Below, in pieces: positions 7,043 through 14,791 of a DNA stretch of 16,395 nt (its first letter is position 1; the number at the start of each line of letters is the position of its first letter). The notes beneath the pieces were generated by a model, which searched no databases, was not told the DNA's origin, and saw only the letters and a program-made list of their open reading frames with translations. Origin of the DNA: Phlegmacium glaucopus (Eukaryota > Basidiomycota > Agaricomycetes > Agaricales > Cortinariaceae). Where the stretch lies: NCBI GenBank assembly GCA_015039465.1, contig MU130178.1, forward strand, positions 163,282-179,676. Direction: 5' to 3'. The translations under genes were made by a program, and so were the position numbers.

Positions 7043-7428
7043 CATCAGAAAAAAATAACCTTGGCCTGGCTGGCTCTGGCTGCCCTGGGCTGCCCTGGCC
7101 AGCCCTGAACATCTTTGGCTAGGTTTAAAAATCTGAAAAAAATATAACAAATCACAGAAATATTTATAACACCCAATTCCAAAGAAAGTACACAATTACA
7201 TAAGACAGATGCTGAGATATTAAAGATATTAAATCTTTTTAATATCTTTAATATCTCAGCATCTGTCTTATGTAATTGTGTACTTCCTTTGGAATTGGGT
7301 GCTATAAATATTTCTGTGATTTGTTATATTTTTTTCAGATTTTTAAACCTAGCCAAAGATGTTCAGGGCTGGCCAGGGCAGCCCAGGGCAGCCAGAGCCA
7401 GCCAGGCCAAGGTTATTTTTTTCTGATG
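7043..7428. mobile_element. 386-bp foldback (near-perfect palindromic) element
   Basis: Two arms of about 190 bp are complementary almost base for base and meet near 7235 in an AATATCTTTAATATC-type centre. The ends are CATCAGAAAAAAATAACC and GGTTATTTTTTTCTGATG. Subterminal repeats of TGGCTC/TGCCCTGGGC lie just inside. The empty site is preserved in copies 1 and 2 (GGACAACCTAGG). Here it reads GGACAA-element-AACCTAGG, giving a 2-bp duplication AA, or AAC if the element starts at the A. It has no coding capacity. A transcript across it would form a very long hairpin. Confidence 0.9.
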
Positions 7429-8241
7429 AACCTAGGACAGCATAGATAAAATTTTGAGTGTCACACATTTGCTCAGGACACTTCTAGTGTATCCTGGTGC
7501 ATTGACCATCTGGATTAAATCACATCAGGAGGCCCTGGGAGTCCCTTAGAATTTATGAATTTTGCTAGACAATATTCAACCGCCGTGTCCAGGAAAGTAT
7601 TTTGCAATTTTCTCAATAAGGAGAGCTGCTATTAATATAATTTAAACATATTCAGGGTCCTAAAACAATTCTCTACCACCTTTAAAAAAAAAAATTCCTT
7701 TTTTGGAATTTTATGTAATCTACCCTGACCCAGCACCATATGCTCGAAATCATGCTTATCTGTGATCATGTGACCAATGATCTGTGTGCCATCCAAAAGA
7801 TATATAAACCACCCACAATTTTGTTTTTTTATTTCCTACTTCCCCCAGTATTATAGTACTAGTATATAACTTTGTATCACTATTTTATTATTATTCTATT
7901 ACTAGTATATATGATGTTTAGAATAATTGAATATTATATTATTATATTATTATTATTCTGTTGTGTGAGACTATTCAAATATCTGGTTCTGGCATCAGAT
8001 ATAAAGGGACTAAGGCTGCCTCAGGGATGCTCTCAGGTTGCCTCAGGACACTCTTAGGTTGCCCCAGGACATACCCAGGACATACCTAGGACACCCTCTG
8101 AGTTTTCAAAAAAAAAAGACATTGGAATAGTACCTTCTTAGAGCACTCTTGGAGCTCTAAGGCTCTAAGAGCTCTGGGAGTGTCTTAGAGTATTTTAGAG
8201 TGTCCTTAGACTGTCCTAGGGCAAAAGTGTTTTTCCTGATG

Positions 8242-8408
8242 GGGGGCTCTAACTAAGACCAAGGCCAGTTAGCCTTCATCCCAGAACCAAAAATAACCTG
8301 ACCAGTCTGCAACTAACTGGTTATAGTCAGTTATTTGCAGTTACTAACCAGTTAGAACTGAAACACTGAAATTTGGCAAAAAGAAGGCAAATATGTCCAT
8401 ATATGTCT
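8242..8408. other. Spacer with short inverted repeats
   Basis: AACTAACTGGTTA near 8312 pairs with ACTAACCAGTTA near 8344. The sequence AACCTGACCAGTC near 8296 resembles, in inverse, GTCTGGTTAGG near 6821 on the other side of CATCAGG copy 3. That element may therefore have inserted into an older inverted-repeat element. No gene is seen. Confidence 0.35.
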
Positions 8409-8416
8409 CAGTAAAT
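8409..8416 (+). repeat. hAT target-site duplication, left
   Basis: CAGTAAAT, identical to 12809-12816; 8 bp is the diagnostic size for hAT transposases. Confidence 0.95.
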
Positions 8417-8432
8417 TAGGGACTAACACGGA
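8417..8432 (+). repeat. hAT terminal inverted repeat, left
   Basis: TAGGGACTAACACGGA, exact complement of 12793-12808. Confidence 0.96.
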
Positions 8433-9017
8433 CTGACAAGATCCGGTTGCTACCCGTGACCGTTTTATCCGGATACCTATTTATGGGTATCCATAACTAA
8501 ATATAGCAAACCGCGGATATCCAGATAAGCTAGTACTAAATATAGATTAATTTTCAATTTCCACTGTCACACATGATTCTGCAGTCTTATCAATTGCTGT
8601 GCGCGGTTTCGGGACTTTGCTTCCTTTCCCCCCTGCTTGTCAGACGTTATGCCTCCCAGGGCTGCTCCCAAGGCTGCTAGGGCTGCTCCTAAGTCTCATA
8701 AGGCTGGAAAATCTGCTATTGTAGTGCCTGAGCCCTTACTGATCATGCTGATCATGTACCACTGAACCCACCTGTTACTCCACCCCCACGGCCACAGGTC
8801 TGGGCACGTCAGCTCCAGTTTAAGACCCCAGGAGAGCACTTTCCTTCAGTATCCCCAGGCTCAAGTGATTCAGATGTAGGAATGCTTGTTACTGAGGGTG
8901 TCTTTGCTCCTCCAGTCCTTATCTCACCCATCAAGCGACACCAGAGGCAAGCTGCTCCCACAATCAATCGGCTCACTGATCTGGAGGTCTGGGAGATGAG
9001 TGATGAAGAGATTGTTG

Positions 9018-9071
9018 GTACGTATATTTGATAAACTTTATTACTAAATATAAATAAATGAATTCTTTAAG
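9018..9071 (+). other. hAT transposase intron 1
   Basis: GTACGT...TTTAAG, 54 bp; splicing joins IV to DAARMLWRSEVYDHYN in phase. Confidence 0.8.
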
Positions 9072-9517
9072 ATGCAGCACGAATGTTGTGGAGATCTGAA
9101 GTATATGACCACTACAACATTGGTCTGCGACGTGATTTTACTCCAACACGTGAACCCCTTTCTCTGACCCTGGTGTTCACCTGCAAAACCCATCCCCATC
9201 ATCATCCATCTGTCTGAACTTGCTCACGGGGAAAAACAGGTGATGGAACAAGCAATCTGCAGAAGGACATTGATATGTGTTTGAGGAAGCAAGGCCGTGA
9301 ACGTGTAAAACCAGAATCGGGGACTATTCCTTACTCTGAGCCAGCTCACCGTGCGCTTATTGCCCTGCGCTGTGCAAAAAATGCTCATCCAATCAACTCT
9401 GTCCTTGACGATGACTATAAGCTTGAGGTTGAAATGCTACGGCCTGGGACTAAGATTCCACATCCAATGACAGTTCAACGGGATTTGCTTTACATCTATG
9501 AGCAGGCTTCAATTGCG

Positions 9518-9585
9518 GTGAAGAATTATTTTTGGCGTGTTATTTTTATTGTAAAATTAAAAAATTGCTTATACATTGAATACAG
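9518..9585 (+). other. hAT transposase intron 2
   Basis: GTGAAG...TACAG, 68 bp; joins EQASIA to QLNSSIHLALDGWTS. Confidence 0.85.
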
Positions 9586-9713
9586 CAACTGAATAGTTCT
9601 ATTCACCTTGCTCTTGATGGATGGACTTCCCCACTCATTTCCTCATACCTTGGTCTTGTGGTTGTCTGGTTTGACCAGGGAGTAATTCACCGAGCAATTC
9701 TAGAATTCATTCG

Positions 9714-9770
9714 GTGTGTTATGATTTATAATATATCATGATTTCCTTCATTCCTCACTTCTTTTTATAG
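9714..9770 (+). other. hAT transposase intron 3
   Basis: GTGTGT...TATAG, 57 bp; joins AILEFI to RLTQKHDGRYLATVTAD. Confidence 0.85.
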
Positions 9771-9849
9771 CTTAACCCAAAAACATGATGGACGGTATCT
9801 GGCCACTGTTACAGCTGATTGCTTGAAACAGTCTGGTCTTGATCAACAG

Positions 9850-9902
9850 GTAAAGAAAATAATGTTGTCTTCTAAAATATACTTATATTGTTATTTTTAT
9901 AG
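9850..9902 (+). other. hAT transposase intron 4
   Basis: GTAAAG...TATAG, 53 bp; joins SGLDQQ to LLGICMDNTSNCN, completing the second Asp motif. Confidence 0.9.
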
Positions 9903-10037
9903 CTACTTGGTATATGCATGGATAACACTAGTAACTGCAACAAACTCGCAGAGTTGCTACCTGACTATATTCCTACATTCCAGGGTATGGATGCACGACT
10001 GCGATGTTTGACCCATATACTTAATCTTGTTGCAAAA

Positions 10038-10110
10038 GTAACAAGATTTATTATTATTAAGCAGTTGACTAATTATTTCTATCTAGATCTTCATTTCTTT
10101 CTTTTTCAAG
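10038..10110 (+). other. hAT transposase intron 5
   Basis: GTAACA...TCAAG, 73 bp; joins HILNLVAK to KPKVKKSVTIPAD. Confidence 0.85.
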
Positions 10111-10401
10111 AAGCCAAAAGTGAAGAAATCTGTCACAATTCCAGCAGATAATCACACTGGTGAGGTGGAGGTGGTTGTGGATCCTGGGGAGGGACCAGAT
10201 GATGATGATGATGATGATTTTGCTGCAACTGAGCAAGTTTTAATTGACTCAGAGGAAAATACTCAAGGGGATGATGGTCAGCTAGCCCATGATGATGCAG
10301 TTGTCAAGTCTCTTCGAGATATTGCAGTATATGAAATGGAGGCTAGAGGTGTAGTGATGTCTGATGCAGAAAGGTGGATGGCTCTGAAGCTCTTTCCCTC
10401 A

Positions 10402-10449
10402 GTATAGTCATTTTAAAATATTTCCAGTGTTGTTCTAAATCTTCTCTAG
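10402..10449 (+). other. hAT transposase intron 6
   Basis: GTATAG...CTCTAG, 48 bp; joins ALKLFPS to VSGLAR. Its 3' half and splice acceptor are duplicated at 11196-11236. Confidence 0.85.
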
Positions 10450-10457
10450 GTTTCTGG
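10417..10457 (+). repeat. 41-bp direct repeat, copy 1 (intron 6 acceptor)
   Basis: Starts AATATTTCCAGTGTTG and ends CTAGGTTTCTGG; identical to 11196-11236. It spans the branch/acceptor region of intron 6 and the first 8 bases of exon 7. Confidence 0.9.
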
Positions 10458-10565
10458 ACTTGCACGTTGATAGGACCCAGGAGACGTCTAGGGATGTAAA
10501 CACACCATTTTTGCGGTTTCACAACCTTTGCAGTATACTCGTGGATGCTCACATATCGTTGCGGA

Positions 10566-10676
10566 TCCTTGTAGGTCATTGCAGGTCATTGCAGATCATT
10601 GCAGATTATCACAGGTCATCGCAGACATACTCGCAGATCATCGCAGAATACTTGCAGATTATTGCAGATACTTGCA
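10566..10676 (+). repeat. Tandem array of ~10-bp TTGCAGRTCA units
   Basis: About ten degenerate units (TTGCAGGTCA, TTGCAGATCA, TCACAGGTCA, TCGCAGATCA, CTTGCAGAT) run head to tail. Subterminal arrays like this usually bind the transposase of the element that carries them. Confidence 0.85.
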
Positions 10677-11195
10677 GTCATCACCAACATTCGCATTATC
10701 ATTCGCAGTTGCCAGCTGTTCTTGCAATCTTTAAACACGACTCCAACAAAGGTCACTCAGGTGACTGTATTACTCATCACCTTTATTTTTATCTTGTCTC
10801 CATTTATTTGGCTCTTATCTCCTATGTTTCATTACCAATTTACTGGATCCATGTGACTCCGCTTTAACCCACATTTTACATTCTTGTTTCACCTTTCCGC
10901 ACTTAGCTATTGCTAGTTACTATATTATTAGCAGTAGCAAGTAGGGTAAAGGAGAGGAGGAGAACGGACGAATTACCACACTTTTGATCCCACCTTTGGA
11001 ACGTTGTGCTAAGCTACTCTTGCACTCCTTCAAAAATCATCCTGCAGGCTTCGCTTTTTCTGCGCATTATCTCGCACTTTAAAGCGAACCTTCGCACCTC
11101 ATAAAACCTCACTATCACCTACTGAAGAGGACTACATCACCCCCATGAACTACGTACTACTTGCGGTCCGTCCCCACCACAGGTACATCAGCGGC

Positions 11196-11236
11196 AATAT
11201 TTCCAGTGTTGTTCTAAATCTTCTCTAGGTTTCTGG
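11196..11236 (+). repeat. 41-bp direct repeat, copy 2
   Basis: An identical second copy of the intron 6 acceptor region, located inside the right part of the 785-bp insertion. Confidence 0.9.
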
Positions 11237-11517
11237 CCCCACCGCAGGTACATGCACGTCGTATTCATGACTCATCCACACTAAATGAAAGATTCCAGGA
11301 GCTTATTGACCAGGATCCTGAGCTTACAACTGCAAAATGTGCTCTTGATCGCCGTGTCCCCACTCAATGGAACTCTGACTTTGATTGCCTTGCTGCACAT
11401 TTGCACTTTAAAAATGTTGTTGAGGCTATAACAGGTGTTTCTGGCAACAAGTTGCAGCCATACCACCTTTCAGAAGAACAGTGGCAATTAGCAGATGATG
11501 TTCACGAGGTCTTAAAG

Positions 11518-11567
11518 GCATTTACATCCTTTTATTTATTATCAATTTCTTCTAATTTTTTGGATAG
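11518..11567 (+). other. hAT transposase intron 7 (GC-AG type)
   Basis: Removing GCATTT...GATAG (50 bp) joins DDVHEVLK to LFKDLTLLFSQAEVP in frame. The donor reads AAG|GC, not GT. A GT at GAG|GTCTTA nine bases upstream would also stay in frame with loss of VLK. Confidence 0.7.
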
Positions 11568-11829
11568 CTTTTTAAAGATCTAACTTTGCTTTTCTCTCAA
11601 GCAGAGGTTCCCCTTATTGTGGATGCCCTTCCTATGTTATTCTATCTTCAGGAGAGTTTGCAGGCTGTTGTTGAGGATCAAGTCCAGAACACTGAGGATG
11701 ACATCTCTGACATATCCTCTTCTGGTGAAACACCTGCAGTCATCCGGATTGCTGCTCATGCTGGAGTTTTGTTAATTAACAAGTATATGGACTTAACATG
11801 GGATTGTGAAATCTATGTTATTGCACTTG

Positions 11830-11884
11830 GTGCATTTTATTTTTTCTTTCTTATCTAATTTAATTGCTAACATCTCTACACAAG
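11830..11884 (+). other. hAT transposase intron 8
   Basis: GTGCAT...CACAAG, 55 bp; joins EIYVIAL to VMCPDRKLQWLKDH. Confidence 0.85.
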
Positions 11885-12033
11885 TTATGTGCCCTGATCG
11901 GAAGCTTCAGTGGCTGAAAGACCATGTTTCATCAGAACGGTTAAAGGAGATCAAAAAGCTGGTAGTAAACCGATGGTCAAAATCTTATGCATCTGCACAG
12001 TCCCAGATTCCAGTCATAAAGAAGACAACCAAG

Positions 12034-12086
12034 GTAGTATAATTTCTAAGCCATAAATTCAAATATATTCTTACTCTAAATTCTAG
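12034..12086 (+). other. hAT transposase intron 9
   Basis: GTAGTA...TTCTAG, 53 bp; joins VIKKTTK to EKSKWAAPTSSG. Confidence 0.85.
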
Positions 12087-12285
12087 GAAAAGTCAAAATG
12101 GGCTGCTCCCACATCTTCTGGCTCCAGCAAATATCCTCTTGACTCCATTCAGGCATATTTTGCAGAAAGTATTGTCCCCTCACACCTCATTACAGAAGCA
12201 GGAGGATATATGAAATATTGGTATCAACTACAAAACAGTTGACCTAGCCTTTCAAGAATGGCACAAGCATATTGTTCAGCACCAG

Positions 12286-12337
12286 GTTAGACTTATCTAC
12301 CATCCAGAAGCCCTTCTAATTTTTTCCTTGTTTCCAG
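12286..12337 (+). other. hAT transposase intron 10
   Basis: GTTAGA...TTCCAG, 52 bp; joins CSAP to ATSVDAERAFS, rebuilding the hATC motif. Confidence 0.88.
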
Positions 12338-12792
12338 CAACCTCTGTTGATGCAGAACGTGCATTCTCAACTGGTCGTCATCAAGTAAATTACATGCAAC
12401 ACAATATGAGCTCACAAACATTCAAGGCACGTGTAGCAATTGGTTCATGGGCTAAAACTCCCATATTTCCCAAATTTTCGGATATTGCAGCAATGGTGGC
12501 ATCACGCATGGGTGAAGATGTTTGAAATTGAATGAATATATAATAAACTTGTACTATATTTCCATTTTCTCAAAGACTCAGACTCCAATTGTTTGTAATT
12601 AGCATATAAATGAATAACCCTGTTCAAGAGCTTCCAAACGCACCCGGATTCAAGCAAAACGGATAAGAATTGACCAACATAGCTCTTGAGTGCAGAATTC
12701 TCACGGATCTATCCGGATCGTGCTGATCCAAACCATATCCGAACCATATTTGGCAAAATCCGCAGTTTGGTTACGGATTTGGTCCGGATCTA

Positions 12793-12808
12793 TCCGTGTT
12801 AGTCCCTA
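12793..12808 (-). repeat. hAT terminal inverted repeat, right
   Basis: TCCGTGTTAGTCCCTA, exact complement of the left TIR. Confidence 0.96.
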
Positions 12809-12816
12809 CAGTAAAT
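12809..12816 (+). repeat. hAT target-site duplication, right
   Basis: CAGTAAAT, identical to 8409-8416. Confidence 0.95.
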
Positions 12817-13057
12817 ATTACTCCTGCTTATTTTAGCTTCAAAACAAGCCCAAGAACACTTAATTCAGTGAAGAATTGACATATTTATAAAAATAATTTA
12901 AAAATATAACTATTTTGACTAATATTTAGAGTTGCCCTTAAATTCATCCCTCTGGCTACAGCTCCTTTTCAAAATATAAGCCAGGGTATATAAATGGAGA
13001 TAGATCTTTACCAAATGGATCCAAAGTTAATAATATTTCAGAAAAGATATCTACAAG

Positions 13058-13388
13058 TGACTTACCTAGCAGGGGATCCAAAGAGGAAAGGATGGGGATC
13101 CCTGCTAGGCTGGGGGTATTTAAGTACTAATATGGACATAACGGAGATATAAAATAAATAAAGGAATGATATGATAATAATTAATTAATTAGATGAGAAG
13201 TGGTATGATGTGAAAAATAGAAATAAAAGACGGAGTGAAACAGAGGATCGGAGTCGGAGCGGAACTACAGGGTTCCGGAGTCAACCGGTGACGGAAGCGG
13301 AGTTGGACGGAAGGTTGGAGGTCATCGGAAAGGCGGGGTGTATGGTTCTAAGGTTGAGGTTTGGGTTAAAGTTGGGTGTCCCCTAACA
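13058..13388 (+). repeat. LTR-like repeat A
   Basis: It shares its first ~150 bp and last ~15 bp with 13863-14232: GTGACTTACCTAGCAGGGG at the left and GGGTGTCCCCTAACA at the right. A 14-bp inverted repeat (CTAGCAGGGGATCC / GGGATCCCTGCTAG) sits at the 5' end, followed by TATTTAAG (13117-13124), a possible TATA box. The 3' half is rich in CGGAGTCGGAG words. No TSD is visible. The two copies diverge strongly in the middle, so they may be solo LTRs of related families rather than a matched pair. Confidence 0.6.
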
Positions 13389-13620
13389 AAGGTGACAATG
13401 TAGTGATAATCACAGTTTGGGTTGATGACCTGTTACAACTTCAAAAGGTTCAGACAAATCTGACCTTAAACAGTTGTATAAAGATTGGTTTAAAAAGTGA
13501 GCTCTTAAAAATGCCAAGCTGTCTCAGTATTGTCTTTTTGAGGAAGATCAAGGAAGGAGAGTTAAGTACAATTCTCAACTAGCTAAAGAATGTACAAAGA
13601 GTAAATAGGGTATTTATACT
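13389..13620 (+). pseudogene. Ty1/copia reverse transcriptase remnant
   Basis: GDNVVIITVWVDDLL directly follows LTR-like repeat A. The hydrophobic-x-VDD box carries the two catalytic aspartates of copia reverse transcriptase. Further on, in a shifted frame, DLKQLYKDWF and RRVKYNSQLAKECTKSK still look like the stretch after the active site. At least one frameshift and two stops are present. Gag, protease, integrase, most of RT and RNase H are absent. An intact element would have a primer-binding site, not RT, next to the LTR, so a large internal deletion joined RT to the LTR. Confidence 0.8.
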
Positions 13621-13654
13621 GAAAAGGTGAGTTGCATGTAAGTAATGAGTCATA

Positions 13655-13694
13655 GGTAAAGGTAAAGGTAAAGGTAGAGGTAAAGGTAAAGGTG
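13655..13694 (+). repeat. (GGTAAA)n minisatellite inside inverted ATGAGTCA/TGACTCAT
   Basis: About six GGTAAA units, one changed to GGTAGA, are bracketed by ATGAGTCA (13646) and TGACTCAT (about 13693). No gene. Confidence 0.85.
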
Positions 13695-13862
13695 ACTCAT
13701 GCAATGATTCATACACTGATAGGTTGTCTGTGATATAAGTGTAATAAAACACAAATATAACTCTTGAAATTGTGGTTGGGCTTCCTAGTGTTAGGGCAAC
13801 TGCAACGCCGACTTAGTCAAGCTAGCAGGGGATCCTAAATTAATATATTATAAACATGACTA

Positions 13863-14232
13863 TGTGACTAACTCACCTAGCAGGGGATCCTAAAAGGAAA
13901 AGATAGGGATTCCTGCTAAGGTGAGGAGCTATTTAAGTACAGATATGGACATAACAGATATATGAGAATAATTAAATAAATGGTACGAGAATAAAATAAT
14001 AAAAGTGGTGTCATATGAAAAATAATAAAATAAAACAACATACTAAGTTCGGTTTGGGTCGGGCCCAATCAGGAGTATGAAGAGTCGGGGCTGATCGGTT
14101 CAGACGAGCAGTCAAGTTCGCTGATGAGGTGGAGTGTAGATGTTTGGGAGTGAGATCAGGTTTGGATATGAGATTGGGTTCAGGGCCGATTGGGAGTTGG
14201 GAGTTAGGCTCAAAATTGGGTGTCCTCTAACA
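13863..14232 (+). repeat. LTR-like repeat B
   Basis: It begins TGTGACTAACTCACCTAGCA and ends GGGTGTCCTCTAACA, with CTATTTAAG at 13929-13937. The 5' hairpin GCAGGGGATCC...GGATTCCTGC is conserved from repeat A. A stray copy of CTAGCAGGGGATCC also occurs at about 13822. The middle is G-rich on the plus strand (GGTTTGGGTCGGGC, GGGAGTTGGGAG). Confidence 0.6.
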
Positions 14233-14583
14233 CCTAGGAAGTATAACTGTTCCAATTTATTGATGTATCACACAATAATAATATTCACTTTTAAGTGTGA
14301 ATGAACTTGTATATTTTATCCAACTATCAAAGACCAACTTTGATGACCCAATAGTGTAACCAATACACTAACTTAAATGCTTCACAATTTCAATATTTCC
14401 AAATACAAAATCTGGTAACAAATGCAATTTTGTCTGTGTAACCAATACACAGAATCAAATACTAATTCTCTTCTTTATTTTTGATTTGAAAGGCTTGTTA
14501 CTTTATTTCTTTAGCACCAACTTAAAATTGGTGGGTGGTAAAAAAGCTACAATCTGATGATTTATTTACAAGTTGTCGTACTC
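14233..14583. other. AT-rich spacer with short perfect hairpins
   Basis: Short hairpins include TCACTTTTAAGTGTGA, AGTGTAACCAATACACT, CTGTGTAACCAATACACAG and ACCAACTTAAAATTGGT. Their common core GTGTAACCAATACAC occurs twice about 85 bp apart. No gene or element end could be assigned. Confidence 0.45.
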
Positions 14584-14791
14584 TGTTACATTCCGTCACA
14601 TTCCGTCACACGTTACTCCGGTCCGACTCCGTTGGAGTCGTTTCCGGTAGTCCGTACTCCGTTCCAGTACTCTCCCTCGTTTCCGACTCTACTCCTCCTA
14701 CGTCCGACTCCGAGACTTCTCCGTATCATTCCGACTCTTCCGACGATATTCCAAACACCTTACCACCAGACACGACTCAGGTCACTTAACG
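14584..14791 (+). repeat. Probable 5' part of a Ty3/gypsy LTR (normal orientation)
   Basis: It starts TGTTACATTCCGTCACATT and is dense in TCCG words (TCCGACTCCG, TTCCGACTC), the same flavour as the gypsy gag that follows when that is read correctly. A hairpin CGACTCCGTTGGAGTCG lies at about 14624. Serine-rich open frames here are composition artefacts. The change from TCCG-rich to GCCT-rich text between about 14760 and 14808 marks where mirror writing begins. Confidence 0.5.

Larger units (their letters stand above)
6851..8241 (+). mobile_element. CATCAGG element copy 3 (about 1005 bp plus a 386-bp insertion)
   Basis: Same layout and orientation as 3226-4182: MITE-like module (6851-7018), CTATCCAAGGACACC block, AT-rich centre, GTCC-motif-rich right end and TTTTTCCTGATG terminus. 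It carries a foldback element at 7043-7428. The dinucleotide GG lies on both flanks, which may or may not be a target duplication. The 61-codon frame at 7872-8057 is the counterpart of the low-complexity frame in copy 1 and is not a gene. Confidence 0.8.
10468..11252 (+). mobile_element. 785-bp insertion inside hAT exon 7
   Basis: It interrupts the frame between GLAR and RIHDSSTLNERF. TGCACGT flanks both sides (10461-10467 and 11253-11259); counting one mismatch, TTGCACGT and ATGCACGT make an 8-bp hAT-size duplication. Near its left end are CTAGGGATGTAAACACACC and GTTTGCGG-type words reminiscent of hAT ends, followed by a TTGCAGATCA tandem array. I could not find a matching right-hand terminal repeat. 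The right part holds a 41-bp copy of host sequence and CCCCACCRCAGGTACA twice (about 11172 and 11237). No protein is encoded; open frames across the array are repeat artefacts. Confidence 0.75.
8649..12525 (+). pseudogene. hAT transposase gene, 11 exons, inactivated
   Basis: It cuts and pastes the element. Exons inferred from GT...AG borders and family continuity: 8649-9017, 9072-9517, 9586-9713, 9771-9849, 9903-10037, 10111-10401, 10450-11517 (interrupted), 11568-11829, 11885-12033, 12087-12285, 12338-12525. The start MPPRAAPKAARAAPKSHK is basic and Ala/Pro-rich. A BED-like zinc-finger region (FTCKTHPHHH ... SNLQKDIDMC) follows. The RNase H-like core shows DGWTS (9616, first Asp), CMDNTSNCNKL (Asp at 9921), RCLTHILNLVAK (about 10001-10037) and RRVPTQWNSDFDCL. 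The hATC dimerisation domain is SVDAERAFSTGRHQVNYMQH. Lesions: a 1-base frameshift near 8740, TGA at 9215-9217, a 785-bp insertion in exon 7 and TGA at 12240-12242. Confidence 0.93.
8417..12808 (+). mobile_element. hAT superfamily DNA transposon, 4392 bp, complete ends, inactivated gene
   Basis: It has 16-bp perfect terminal inverted repeats, TAGGGACTAACACGGA (8417-8432) and its complement (12793-12808), and a perfect 8-bp TSD CAGTAAAT. Subterminal copies of ATCCGG/ATCCGGAT occur at both ends (for example about 8442, 8468 and 12700-12790), as expected for hAT transposase-binding sites. It encodes one transposase gene on the plus strand (8649-12525), which is disrupted. A separate 785-bp insertion sits inside it at 10468-11252. 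Confidence 0.96.

Noticed and set aside
10460..10867. Overlapping frames of 68-135 codons with IIADYHRSSQ-type repeats
   Set aside because: They arise from the TTGCAGRTCA tandem array inside the insertion.
13058..14232. Matched LTR pair of one intact short retrotransposon
   Set aside because: The two repeats are similar only at their ends and no 5-bp TSD is visible, so a simple LTR pair is not supported.
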